The position numbers were made by a program, and so were the translations under genes. DNA of 64,000 nucleotides from Isoetes taiwanensis (Eukaryota > Streptophyta > Lycopodiopsida > Isoetales > Isoetaceae), in the NCBI GenBank assembly GCA_021234155.1, contig JAJEKV010000023.1:5537945-5601944 (forward strand), given 5' to 3'. Shown here in pieces: positions 45,982 through 57,271 of the stretch. Numbering within the stretch: the first letter of the stretch is position 1; each line of letters opens with the position of its first letter. The notes beneath the pieces are model-generated. The model saw only the letters and a list, made by a program, of their open reading frames with translations. It was not told the DNA's origin and made no database searches.

Positions 45982-46496
45982 TGGACTCTCCTCGTCAAAA
46001 GATGCTTTGAGAGCGTGTTGGCAACCACGTTGAGCTTGCCTGGCTTGTACACGATGTCAAAATCGTACTCCTCCAAGAACTCCATCCATCTCCTTTGTCT
46101 CAAGTTGAGATGTGGTTGGGTGGAGATATACTGTAGACTCTTGTGGTCCGTATCTAATGGGAACTTCCTTCCCAATAGATAGTGTCTCCATATTCTCAAT
46201 GCTCTCAGCACTACGAGCAAAGTCTTGGTCGTGGGTTGGGTAGCGCGTTTCGGCGTCGTTTATCTTCCTTGAATCATACGCTACAACCCTCGCCTCCTGC
46301 ATCAAGACCCCTCATGTTGCAATCTTGCTAACATCGGTTGCCACCAACTTATTCTTCTCTGGATCTGGCAATGTTAAGACTGGGGTAGTCGTTAAAGCTT
46401 CCTTCAATGTCTCAAATGCTGCTTGGGCCTTCTTTTGCCAATGACTCGCCCAATCTTTTATTTTCTCAGCTTTGGTGAGATTTGTTAACAGTGCTG
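45982..46496 (-). pseudogene. Gypsy B RNase H region
   Basis: The frames 45942-46220 and 46057-46305 give VVAYDSRKINDAETRYPTHD, then RALRIWRHYLLGRKFPL, DTDHKSLQYISTQPHLN and KPGKLNVVANTLSKH, the end of the Ty3/gypsy RNase H domain. The catalytic first part, expected at about 46300-46490, is scattered over frames and only partly readable. Confidence 0.78.
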
Positions 46497-47162
46497 CTAT
46501 CTTTGCAAAGTTCCTGACGAACTTTTTGTAAACCCTGCGAAGCCGAGAAAGCTCCTCACTTCACGGATTTTCTTTGGTGCTGGCCAATCAATTACCGCTT
46601 CAGTCTTCGCAGGGTTGGTGGAAATTCGTTCTGCTGTAATTACATGCGCCAAGTACTCTACTCTTTTGGTGGCGAAGTGATACTTGAATAGCTTCGCATA
46701 AAGTTGATGCCTCCTCAAATTTTCAAGTACCTTCCTCAAGTGTTGGGCATGCTCCTCCAAGGATTTGTTGTAGACTAAGATGTCATCAAAGAAAACTATG
46801 ATAAACATGTCTAGAAACTCATGAAAAACATCGTTCACGAGTCTCATGAATGTTGCTGGGGCGTTGGACAACCCAAATGGCATCACTGTGAATTCATAGT
46901 GGCCATATCTCGTCCTCAATGCAGTCTTATGAATGTCTTCTTCCATGATCCTAATCTGATGATAACCTGACCTCAAGTCTATCTTGGAGAAAAACTTTGC
47001 ACCTTGTAGCTGATCCATCAAATCATTTGATCGGGGTAGCACATACTTGTTCAATTGACGATAGTCAATGCACATTCTTAAACTTCCATCTTTCTTCTTG
47101 ACAAATAGGATCGGCGCCTCGAACGGGGAAACACTAGGTGTTATAAACCCTAGGTCTAGCAA
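46497..47162 (-). pseudogene. Gypsy B reverse transcriptase
   Basis: The open 221-codon stretch starts in the RT fingers ([20 protein letters not shown]) and contains [28 protein letters not shown] and the catalytic box FFDDILVYN (the first residue of the box is Phe rather than Tyr, which is common in this group). It ends [11 protein letters not shown]. The sequence upstream of 47162 has a stop in QLxELLDLGF, and then homology ends at about 47195. Confidence 0.88.
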
Positions 47163-47207
47163 CTCCTACAATTGCTTTTTGTGACGCTCCTTACCAGGGA
47201 ATAAATT

Positions 47208-47830
47208 ACTAATTGCATATTTCTTATTAGCCAGAATGACTTTAGCTAAACTTGCTCGATATTAATCCCAAAACTTTCTGTGGTTTAGCTAAACTCTACA
47301 CATTTTTCCTCTCATACTTTCTAGCATTTAGCTAAACTAACCCAAACATCATCCAAAAAATTTCTATGGTGTGGTTAACGAAAAATATTAAGCCAAATTG
47401 CTATACTTGTTTTCAATTTTTTCCACTTCTTTTAATCATTTTCTTTGTGAAAACATTCTAAAATAATGCTAACTAGCAAAGTCTAGGACTCAAATTAATT
47501 TATAATGCTAGAAACTAAACTACCAATCATATATTTCTTATAAACTAGAATGATGTTAGCTAAACTAGCCTTAAATTCATTCTAAAAGTTTCTATGGTTT
47601 AGCTAAACAATACAAAATTTCATTCTCTTACTTTCTAGCATTTGGCTAAAGAGCTCCAGGGTTGGTGCAATCCCGAAAAAAGTTAAGCTAAAATTATTAT
47701 TTTTTTCTCAATTTTTTTCATTTACTTTAGCCAATTTTTTTTCGAAAACGTGCTAAAAAATCGCCAAATGGCTAAGTTTAGCCCTTAAATTATTCCGGAG
47801 TCCTTACAAAATATACGGCGCCCCGCCGTA
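47208..47830. repeat. 311-bp tandem pair with GTTTAGCTAAAC palindromes
   Basis: Copies start near 47208 and 47519 and share ATATTTCTTAT, TTAGCTAAAC, TTTCTATGGTTTAGCTAAAC, CTTTCTAGCATTTGGCTAAA and TTTTTTCCACTT-like segments. The 12-bp palindrome GTTTAGCTAAAC appears in each. There is no coding content. The pair abuts the truncated end of gypsy B. Confidence 0.75.
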
Positions 47831-48780
47831 CACTCCGTAGGAATTCCCTCATCCAGTCCTTCGACCGCACGGGCCCTCCGTCTATCCCGCACTCCAGGGT
47901 ATCCCTAGTGCGGGGAACACGAAGGTGTCTTGCGCGCCCTTCCCCTATGGGCTCCTATCACAGCGGAAGCATAAACAACGTCAGAACTAGCAATAACAAT
48001 ACATCATACTACCCGGAAGGGTAGCACATCCACATATCCGTAGCTACAACAGAGATAATCATACGCCATAAAACATGAGAGCTCCTACCCAAGGCTCGGA
48101 CTCATGGGGAGGTAGAATAACGGCTAGGCCTCAAGATAGAGCAGACCGAGTCATAACAATTGCGGGGCTGGCTATAGACAATGGCTAGGGTTGACCACTC
48201 CATCTGCCCCTCCTGTGCATACTTTGCAGATGGGCTAGATCAGGCTCTGGCATGACTCTAGCCTTCCAGATACGCAATCCCATGGTATCACCCATCGAGA
48301 CTACTCCAGGTTGCATCTCCTTGGTTCGTCGAGGCAGGAAGGGTTGCAGCTCCCCTTCCCAGGGTCTAGAGGTTCCACGGGCGGCTAGAGAATCGTGGCG
48401 ACACACGATGCCTCCCCGACTTACCCCCCAAAACAAGGGCCAGGCCAACACCTGCAACTTTTGAGAGGCAGGGCAACACCATTGCCCCATGAGGTGTCGG
48501 ACCCATGCCCAGCCCACACGAAGTGACCGGCCATAAGCCTAGTCTGCTATGGGGTCCCCAGTAGCCACGCTCAGCAGGGACCCTCCCTCCGTATCTCCTC
48601 TAGCCCCATTGTGTAGTGCTGAGTCACATCATAGCCCCCTTAGCCCGGTGGGTTCCTATGCACAGGCCGCATATATAATAGGAACTAAAGGGCCTAACTA
48701 GAAGCATTACTAAGTAAGGCTACTAGGTCTCTACCCCCCTTCCCAATACAAGAGGAGCACGTGGAAGCAGGGGAGCATAT
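47815..48780. other. GC-richer block, possible retroelement end
   Basis: The base composition rises sharply compared with the surroundings. Small inverted repeats occur (ACGGCG-CCCC-GCCGT, GCACTCCAGGGTATCCCTAGTGC-type). On the minus strand the text between 48180 and 47820 resembles an LTR 3' region (a run of stops, then TTTATGCTTCCGCTGTGAT). I cannot name the element. The ORF 48185-48517 has no known domain. Confidence 0.35.
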
Positions 48781-50480
48781 AAAGAAATAAAAGATTTAGA
48801 ATGGGGTTGGAAAAGATATCACAGATTTGCCTTATTAATGCCAAAAATTGACCCATAGCCCCATATTATATTTAACCAAAAAATACAATAAAAACAATTT
48901 ATAATTTCTCAAGGGGGGCCCTTTGGAGACCCCATATTTTCTCTAATGTAAGAGATCATTAATCTTCAGAGATCCATCCATGTAGCCATTGGAGGCGAGC
49001 CAATTGAGAAGGAAAGTGTGCCGTCAGGATCAGACATATGCTAGATAACATGAAGATGGAGGAAATTCAGAGTTAACCTGAAATGCCAAAGCTTGGTAGG
49101 TCTCAGTGATTGTATATGCAGCACCTGCAGACTTTACGGCCTACTAAACCTGCATCTGTATGTCTTTGATTTTGTTTTTTTGTTCTGCAATGATTCGGTT
49201 GAACTTGTTGACAGTGTATGAGCCTGGGCTGGCATGAGAGGGCAAGGCAAGGCACCAAAGAGGCAGCCTGCATCTTTAGCATGGCCAATTTAACATCCAT
49301 ATTAATCTTCTGGATGGCAGCATTCTAAAGCTGGGCCTCAAGGACTATAATATGAGTGTGAGCTTCCACCTGCATAGCTTCTGAATGAGCTATGTGTGTC
49401 TGATGTGTGACATTCGCATGCGCTTGGTCATTGGCCTAAACTAAAATTCAGTTGTGCTGCCATTGATTATCGTGAGACATTCAACGTCATACTGCAGGGT
49501 ACCATGTTGACTCTATAGAGCAGCCTTTTCTTCTGTTTAATCACTGTAAATAGTCTCAAAGCGTAACTGAAGATTAGAATGGGAAACTAGAGTTGCTGAT
49601 TATCACACTAAAGCACATCCGCGGAATCTAGTTATTGTTGAACAGCAACTATAAGTTTTTCATGAAGTTTCTATAACTGTAGATGGCAGCTCTGAACATC
49701 TTGCTGATAGCTGGCCTCGATGCTTGGGTGGGACCTGTTAGTTTCTGGCTGTTTTCGAAGTCGTTCAAGCTCATCAATGATGCGGTGGAACATGAGGTTA
49801 GGTCAATCAATATGATGGTCTGAACAAATAGACACAATTGCGGTATTATAAAAGTACTAGTTAATAGCAGTGTTCTTCACCAGTGCCCAAAGAATTTGCG
49901 CCACAAAGATTTCACAAAGCCTTCATACTTTTTAGCAAACCGTATGAGTCTGACTTTTGAGTGATAAGGCGAGTGGTCATAGGGAGTGATATTATAATTT
50001 TGTAAATGAGCAAGGGCCAAGGGTTTGGTATTTGTAGAGAGGCGAAATACCTCATCAATAAGAGCCCATGTGAGAGGCATCTCAGTTCTGGCACAAGAAG
50101 TTTTGTAGTCAGCATCATGCAGACTAAGTTCACAACAAACTAAACAATTTGACCGCTTTAGAAGATGGACGTTCTCGAGGAAAGAAAGTTTCCAGGGCAG
50201 TCTTCTAGGGAATTCGGCGATCATTATTAAAAATCATTGCTTCGGTACTAGCAAGTGTGAAGTGAATCTATCCAAAAAGTGTTCCTCCATGGGGACTGTG
50301 GCATGCAAGGCAGAAGCTCAAGATTAGGAGCCATGGCATCGATAAAAATATGGTAAAACACCTCGCTTTTACTACGAAAACTAAATTAAGTAGATTATTA
50401 AGCTTTCTAACACTTCATATTGCAAAAAGGTTACAACTGCCTAATCCCCTGATAGGCCAAGGGAGCTTCGTAACTTCCTC
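48781..50480. other. Unidentified stretch upstream of the Helitron
   Basis: A minus-strand ORF of 115 codons at 49877-50224 has no domain I recognise (VCCELSLHDADYKTSCAR). The stretch may be Helitron left-side sequence or captured DNA, but I cannot set the Helitron 5' end. Confidence 0.3.
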
Positions 50481-50499
50481 TTTACATATACAGGCGATG

Positions 50500-52157
50500 A
50501 AATTGCTGCTATTGCAGAGGTCAGTAATGCGGCCAAAATCAGACCTCGAGTTGCTGGTTTTTGGGTCCAGAACGAGGGAGAGCTGACCTTCATGAATATT
50601 CTTGATCCAATGTATGAACCGCTACAATACCCGCTTTTCTATCTGCATGGTACATTAGGTTGGGGGCCTGGAAATGAGCATGGGTTGACACAATTGCAGT
50701 GGTATAGGGCAAGATTATTACATGAAGATCGATTCTTACATCTAGGTCGTTTATGTGGAGAATATTTAGTCGATATGTATTTAAGAGTAGAAGATGCATG
50801 ATTGAATTATTTTGGGACACCAGCTTTCAAAAATAGGAGGACGCAGTATGATGAGGATTACTCGGAGCGGGAAAATGATGACCAGAATGATACTATTTTG
50901 CCTGCATCATTCCTAGGATGTAAGAGATGGTGCTCTGTGCATTTTGTAGATGCACTGGCTCTTTCTAGAGCAAAAGGCTGCCCTACGCTATTTATCACGA
51001 TGACAACAAATACAGACTGGCCGGAAATACGACTTGCACTCAACCCTGGACAAACAGCTGCCGATGTGCCTATAATCGTTGTTCGATTCTTTCATGAAAG
51101 GTTACAACGGCTAAAAGAGCTACTCTGCAAATTCTTTCAGCATGTGTCCTATATGATACACGTTATAGAATTTAAAAAACGAGGATTGCCACATGCTCAC
51201 CTTGTGTTGCGTACAGAACCCGATATACCAATTGACAGCATCGATCAAATTATCTCAGCTGAACTTCCAACAGACCCAGTTCTGCGAGGCCAAGTTGAAA
51301 AGTTTATGATACATAGACATACAGAAAGATGCTCTGCAAATAACACACCTTGCATTTACGACTATCCAAAACCTATAAAAGGTTATGTACAATACAGAAG
51401 GAGGTCTGCAAATGATGTATGGGTTGTTCCATATAATGCTTTTCTTCTCCATGAACTAGATTGTCATATTATGGTGGATATTGCATCCAATGGATACATA
51501 TACAAGGGATTCGACAATACCAATTTCCAAGTAACTCAAGAGAGGCATGCAGTTGATGCACAAATCTCATTGGGAGTTAGTGAACAGAGAATACACAACA
51601 GGAGACAGACACCTGATGAATCAACAACGCAGGAAAGATCAGCGCCCAGGAATGAAATACGAGACTACATAAAGGTACGATACCTGTCAGCCGCGGAAGC
51701 ATTCTGGAGGACGATGTCCTACCATATAACAGATAAGGCACCCTCTGTCAAATGTCTTCCATTGCATTTTCCATTGCATTTACCGTTGCCAAATTCCAGG
51801 TCATTTTTGGATCGCTTATTTTTTCGACCCTTGGATTCGGCATTTGATAGCGTTACATATATTCAGTACCACGAACAATATACATTGAGTACGTATAACA
51901 CGACGCTGGGAACGCAATTCACTGGCTACTTAGAACAAGGGCGAACAGGGTTCACTAGAAATATTGTCAGAAAAAGATCAAGACAACCTATAATATGTAG
52001 AATACGTTTGTTATTACCTCGGGTGGGGGAGGCATTCTATTTAAGACAAATTTTACTACATCAACCTGCAAGAACATGGGAAGAGCTCAAAGTGGTGAAT
52101 GGTCAGCAACATTCAGCAAGCTGCAGAGGTACGTGGACTACTTGCTGCACACAATGA
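50500..52157 (+). pseudogene. Helitron Rep domain
   Basis: The N-terminal block reads DPMYEPLQYPLFYLHGTLGW, then LLHEDRFLHLGRLCGEYLVD and MYLRVEDA. A TGA at 50799-50801 then replaces the expected Arg. After it the 451-codon frame contains LGCKRWCSVHFVDALALSR, TDWPEI, and the HUH rolling-circle motif in EFKKRGLPHAHLVL (residues 121-137 of that frame). Later comes RYLSAAEAFWRTMSYHITDK with the PSVKCLPLHFPL stretch typical of plant Helitrons. The catalytic Tyr region lies within this stretch. It continues into the helicase after a frame change near 52100. Confidence 0.85.
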
Positions 52158-54391
52158 GGCAGTACTAGTTATGGAAGAAGCAACAACATTATCCTTAAGT
52201 CCCACACAATTGCGCTTTTTATTTGCGATGCTTTTGCTTGATCAGGCACCAGCAATTGAAATATGGAACAAGTTCCAGTTGCCGATAAGCCTTGATTTAT
52301 TGGATCAATACTCAAACGATGAGTCAGTCGCATTCAATGAGTCTCTTCACTTGATTAATAGCATACTAACACAACATGGTACCAATATCATGGCATTTGG
52401 CATACAATTGCAGCCTCGTCTCTTGAGGGATGTCATGAACGAACTAGTCAGATTTTCAGATCATGCAGCATACATAAATACTGCCATGCAAATGGCAAGC
52501 ATGATGAACACTAACCAATCGGATATATACCTCTATATACAGGATCAATTAGAATTTCAACAAAGTGAAGGACCAATTTTTGTGGATGGAAAAGCGGGCA
52601 CAGGTAAAACATTCTTGCTCAATTGCGTATGCCTATTACTACGTGGTTATGGACATATAGTACTCCCATGTGGCACTACAGGACTTTGTGCTTTATTATA
52701 TCCGGGGGGTCGAACTGCGCATTCACTCTTTTAGATCCCCGTCACAGAAAATAACACAGGCTTGTACTCACTATTGGAACGAAATTCTAGGGCAGCTCAA
52801 CTGCTCATTCAAGCAAAGGCTATAATTTGGGATGAATTTCCAATGGCCAATAGAGCAGTGGTAGAGAGTGTGAACTATTTATGCAAGAGTTGTGTAGAAA
52901 TAACCTGCCATTTGGAGGAAAGCACTTTATAGCATCTGGGGATTTCAGACAAGTAGCGTCTGCATAAAAGGAGGTAGAAAAATTGCCGTGATCAAAGCAT
53001 CCATAAAGTCATCGCCACTATGGCAAACTTTTCGTGTGCTAAGGTTATATCAGCCAATACAAAATGCAGGAGATGTCGAACTTATGCGGTTCGTTGATGA
53101 CATAGCAGAAAATTGGGAAAAAACAACAATGTCACTCGATATTTTCAAGGTAACTACCAATATTGTAGAGGCCGAGCATTTTCTCTATCCGCCTGATATC
53201 CTAAAAAATCCACCCGAATGCAAAGGTAGAGCATCATTGACACCCATCAATAAGAATGTCAACGACTTCAATGAACGTGTACTAACTAAAGTCCCCAACA
53301 GTAGCAAGTCATACTACAGTCACGATCACATTAGCGAACAAGAGGAGGTCATTCATGATCACCCCTATGCAACATCGTATTTCCTTAACAACTTCACCCA
53401 TTCTGGCATTCCCGATCACGAATTAAAACTTAAGGTAGGAGCAATATGCATTAGGGTTTTTTTGAGATTAAAAAAGGGCCTTCAAAACATGCCAACTAAG
53501 CCAAATGAAGATAAATGAACTACCAATCAGAAATCAGAGCCTGACGGGTCCAGTCAGCAAAACTGTTATAACTAACTCACTGGATCACATTTTCTAGCAT
53601 TAACTGTTGATAGAAAAGTCCAAATGAGCTCTCATTTAGTGCAATAGATAGATCTCGTTGAGATCTTTCCAATCTTAGGTGCTTTGCACATATTTCAACC
53701 GCTTATGATTGTCAAAACTCCAAAAAGTATGGTTTTTACCATTTTTTTCTATCCTACGGGGCTAAAAGATATGCAAACCACCCAAGGTTGGAAAGGCCTC
53801 AATGAGATCTATCTATTGCACCAAACAAAGGCTTATTTGGACTTTTCTATCAACACTTATGCTAGAAAATGTGATCCAGTGAGTTAGTTATAACTGTTTT
53901 GCTGACTGGATTACCAGTTCTGTTTTCTGATTGGTAGTTCATATAGCTTAGTCAGCAGTTCTTAGAAGGCCCTTTTATGATCTCAAAAAATCCCTAATAG
54001 TCATATTATGAAATGACTCGATATGGACAAAGGTCCCGTCAAGAATGCTAGAGTGATAATTGAATCAATGCACACAAAATTTGTAATGGTAAGGGTATTA
54101 GGTGCACCGAATACATGTGTATATCCAATTTCTAGAACAGATTTCTTCTACCAACCCGAGAATCGGCCATGGACTATCCACAGGTGCCAATTGCCTCTCC
54201 GACTGGCATACTCAACCACTTTCAACAGCTGTCAAGGACTAACATTGGATCGCATTGTTCTTGACTTACCCATAAACGTCTTTGCATGGACAACTGTATA
54301 CAGCTCTTACACGGATACGCAAAAGAGAAGATGCACTTATCCTGCTCAGCCCCGAAAACACAACGAGACAAACAACAAATGTGGTCTATAA
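52099..54391 (+). pseudogene. Helitron Pif1-type helicase domain
   Basis: GKAGTGKTFLL (Walker A, near 52590) is followed by GTTGLCALLYPGGRTAHSLF, then a TAG where Lys is expected at 52733. IWDEFPMANRA (motif II, near 52825) and SGDFRQVA (motif III, near 52940) come next. After about 53450 the frame is broken by the MITE. It resumes after 54010 with VRVLGAPNTCVYPI and the motif V/VI region LRLAYSTTFNSCQGLTLDRI (54196-54250). The 5'-to-3' DNA helicase of Helitrons works with Rep in rolling-circle transposition. This copy is disabled by at least two stops and two shifts. Confidence 0.85.
53451..53997. mobile_element. Foldback MITE inside the Helitron helicase
   Basis: The 547-bp insertion is almost entirely self-complementary. 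It starts TTAGGGTTTTTTTGAGAT and ends ATCTCAAAAAATCCCTAA. Inner paired blocks include AGGGCCTTC, GAACTACCAATCAGAAA and CCAGTCAGCAAAAC. Also paired are GTTATAACTAACTCACTGG, GTTGATAGAAAAGTCCAAAT and GCAATAGATAGATCTC, on both arms. Arms are roughly 260 bp. No target duplication can be fixed beyond 2 bp (AT). It interrupts the helicase frame and carries no ORF of its own. Confidence 0.85.
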
Positions 54392-54720
54392 GGAACTCCT
54401 TTGTTAAAAAGGTATATACGTTTCGCTCAGACTATCTTTTGTGTTTAGTACATATGTGCAGGATACACAAATCAAGGAATCTCTAAGGTATGTGCTCTAT
54501 TCGAAACAAAAAAGACGGAATGGAAAAAATAGTTTATTCTTTAACGTGAGATTCTGGAGTTTGCCTAAGCTACTTGCTATTATAGATAATAGTGCACGTG
54601 TGCAACAATACACTAGTGTAGGAGCTTCTCCATTGATGAGGTAAATAACCCTGTCCTTACAGCCCATGGGATAAATAGTTTGTTGTTTTACTACTATGAT
54701 GAAAAGAGATACATACGAAC

Positions 54721-54765
54721 AAAAAAAATGGGGGGGGAGGGGGGAGGGGTTGAAAGGTTGGAGAG
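54721..54765. repeat. Oligo-G tract
   Basis: GGGGGGGGAGGGGGGAGGGG follows an A-run. It has four or more G-runs and could form a G-quadruplex. Confidence 0.75.
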
Positions 54766-54810
54766 AAAAGCAAATATACATGTCAAGAAATAACAAAATG
54801 TTGCATCATC

Positions 54811-54872
54811 GCGGTGTTAGTCTAGTGGTCAGACTTTTGAATCAGGGTATCCCCTTTCGAAGTTCACAACCC
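54811..54872 (+). ncRNA. tRNA-like (SINE head) relic
   Basis: GCGGTGTTAGTCTAGTGGTC carries an A-box-like core (TAGTCTAGTGG), and AGTTCACAACCC about 40 bases later is a degenerate B box. Spacing is close to that of a tRNA, with ACTTTTGAATC in the anticodon position, but stems are imperfect. It reads better as a tRNA-derived SINE head than as a functional tRNA. The following sequence blends into a CACTA-type subterminal region. Confidence 0.4.
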
Positions 54873-54879
54873 ATTGACG

Positions 54880-55232
54880 CAAATATGACGCAAAGGACGT
54901 CAACCTATGTAAGATAAGAATATTAAAATAGTGTAACAATTTAGTCGCATAGTTGAGACCAATATGATACAAAATGTGATGCAATTATTGAATAACTTGG
55001 AAATAAGCTTGACACAAACATGTCATGCAATTGTCACAAATGTTAATATTGTGTCAATTTTGTGTTATGTAGCAGTGACGCAATACTTAAGACAAAAGTT
55101 GACGCCCATGCGACATCAAAGTATGAGACTTTTAGCGTCAATTTCGTGACATTTATTGGAAATTTCAGAATATGCATAACGTCACTTTTCCTGACGCTAT
55201 ACTTGACGAAAAAACCCTATTCTATTGTAGTG
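54880..55232. mobile_element. CACTA (En/Spm) transposon right end
   Basis: The sequence ends CTATTGTAGTG at 55232, the complement of CACTACAATAG, the hallmark CACTA terminus, with ACA following as a possible 3-bp duplication. Upstream, TGACGC and TGACAC motifs recur in both orientations at 54880-55210 (about ten), as expected of subterminal transposase-binding repeats. I do not find the left end or transposase in the window. Confidence 0.55.
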
Positions 55233-55474
55233 ACAAAAACAAAAATGCATGATGCATCTAAATGCTGGAATGTGTAAATAACCTTAGAAACTCATTTAAC
55301 ACAATTTTTCCCAACATGCATGGTCCTCAAAGGCCGCCAAAAGACATTTGCTAATCCAAACAAAACCGAACGCCCGTTGCTAGTTTGTACCCTTTTTGGG
55401 TTGCCCCTAGGGGGGCAAACCCTCGTTTGTATGGGGTTGTGGCATATCCTGAGTATATGCTGGAATATACTCAG

Positions 55475-57075
55475 AATATGTTGATGACTACTAAAAACCG
55501 ATTATAGGCTGTAAATGGCAGGTAGCTTTTGTTGCTAAACAGCCACTCACGAAACCGACTAACCGGAGGGGCTCCTTTCCTCATCTTCTTGCTTGCTTGT
55601 AGCGTGGCATGCATTTTCCTCTGCCTTCCAAGATCGCGGCAGATATTAACTCTGCCTTCCATGATTTGCTTAGCTGAGAATCGAAGAAGAGCTCTCTTTG
55701 GCATAAATGGCTTATAGAGTATTGTTACTATTTTGCCACCGTCACTGTTGGCATCTCCTATACCTGCAACTTACCTGAACCAGTGGTCCCAGTTCTAAAC
55801 CTAATCATGCAATGGAAAGCATTGGGGTTCCGAAATTATGGATTATGATCATGATGAAGCTACAATGTCTCTCGAAGCAGAGGTAATAAACTCAAACTTC
55901 TTTCTTGAACATTAATTTTAAGGAATAGGTCAAATTCAGCCTCACAGTCAAATTTATGGCGGATGGGCAGGGCATGTAACAAGTCGGCTTTAGTCTTGAA
56001 GCACTGGCAACATGCGGTAAACCAGGTCATCTCTCTTCAATGAATCATGCAAAGAATGAGTCAATATACGTGATTTCTATTTCTTATGTCACAGTTAAAC
56101 CACAACTGGTCTGTTACTTCCAGATATGCAGAGAATGAACCAACATACACGAATTCTGGTTTCTTATGCCACAAAAAAGCCACTAACTTACTACAGCTTC
56201 ATTGACTCGCTTCTTCCACCCATCTTCTATGTAGTTGCAAATAAAATTGCTGTTTGCCAGAGATAGAACCAAGAACTGAGACTCCATGGCGTTGGCAACA
56301 GTTACAGAAGGATTGTTTAACATCATAAAGATCCAACAGCACAGCCAACATGATAAGGATTTTGTGTCCAAATATGTATGTAAAACAGACTCTTCTTCCA
56401 AAATATGGACCACTCTATATTACTAAAACTGCTATTAGGCATAAGTGTCACATACTAACAATGCAGCTCAGGGTTGATGCAGGGTAAAGTGGGCCATTGT
56501 AGTTGTCCCCCCTGTCCCCCCTAGAATAGTTTGAAATGTAGGTCAAGTCCCCCCAAGAAGAGTTTGAAATATAGGTCAAGAAGTGGTTAGACGTAGGCAT
56601 TAATACTAAAAAAACTACCAAATTGCATTAATTAGGAAATTTGTTCTATTAGCTAGTTACAGAGCAAGAATCGTGGTAATTACTAATTCTGGTGTATGGA
56701 GGGAAATGCAAAATTGGGAGCACGGCAGGATCAGGTTGCTGGATCCAATTGCATTACCTGATCAATTGCATGTTTCCTAACATTGCATGACCTGATCAAT
56801 TGTGAATCCTTCCTAACATTTGACATTGGCAGATAATTTAAATTGAATGTGTTTTTCTTGAAGAAATGGAATCGGAATCAGGGATTGAACTATTGGAATC
56901 GGATTCAGGGTCTGGACTAGTAGCACAGAAGGCAAAAATTTCAGGAAGGAGGAAGAAAAGAACAAGAGAAGAGGAAACCGAGAGGAAAAGACGCCAACGC
57001 CAGAGAAAAAAAGAAAATGAAGATGCATTGGTTTCTCAGTGTAATGCATGTTTTGGAGTAGAAAGAAGCATAGCC
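55475..57075. other. Non-coding stretch, nothing identified
   Basis: Hairpin CTGAGTATAT-GCTGGA-ATATACTCAG lies just before (55449-55474). Short ORFs show no motif. The lysine/arginine/glutamate-rich run at 56926-57030 (KKRTREEETERKRRQRQRKK) is a possible coiled-coil-forming exon, not supported further. Confidence 0.35.
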
Positions 57076-57200
57076 AAGTCGTATTTAATTAAAGTGGGAC
57101 AAATCTTGAATTTTGGGACTCGGACTGAAAATGGGACTCACACACCATAAAAGAAATTTCTGAATTGATTGCTTGAATAGAATTACACATGACACACATA
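57076..57200 (+). mobile_element. Second copy of the candidate transposon terminus
   Basis: 57076-57100 is identical to the 35807-35831 terminal repeat. Similarity continues (GAATTTTGGGACTC, GACTGAAAATGGGACTCA, then TTGAATAGAATT) for about 120 bp. The element would extend to the right, into the coding remnant at 57272-59939 and possibly on to the palindrome field at 61.5 kb. No matching inverted end is seen before 64 kb. Confidence 0.65.
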
Positions 57201-57271
57201 GAATTGGGTTACTTGTTTTCCTCATAAATTTTACAAACCACTAGTTGAGATAGTTTTCAAACTTCTCAATA

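Larger units (their letters stand above)
43350..47195 (-). mobile_element. Truncated Ty3/gypsy element B
   Basis: Minus-strand order RT, RNase H, integrase, chromodomain, purine tract, LTR is preserved. The 3' LTR begins at 43751 (minus-strand TGTGACATTCC after GGTGGAGAGATT) and extends to about 43350, although its far end is not defined. gag and protease are missing: similarity stops at about 47195, just upstream of RT, where an unrelated repeat begins. No 5' LTR is found. It belongs to a different lineage from element A (different LTR and chromodomain text). Confidence 0.8.
50481..54391 (+). mobile_element. Helitron remnant (RepHel)
   Basis: A Rep-helicase coding region on the plus strand is interrupted by stops, frame changes and a 547-bp MITE. 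The 5' TC end and 3' CTRR hairpin end were not identified, so the outer limits given are those of recognisable coding sequence. No terminal inverted repeats are expected for this class. Confidence 0.8.
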
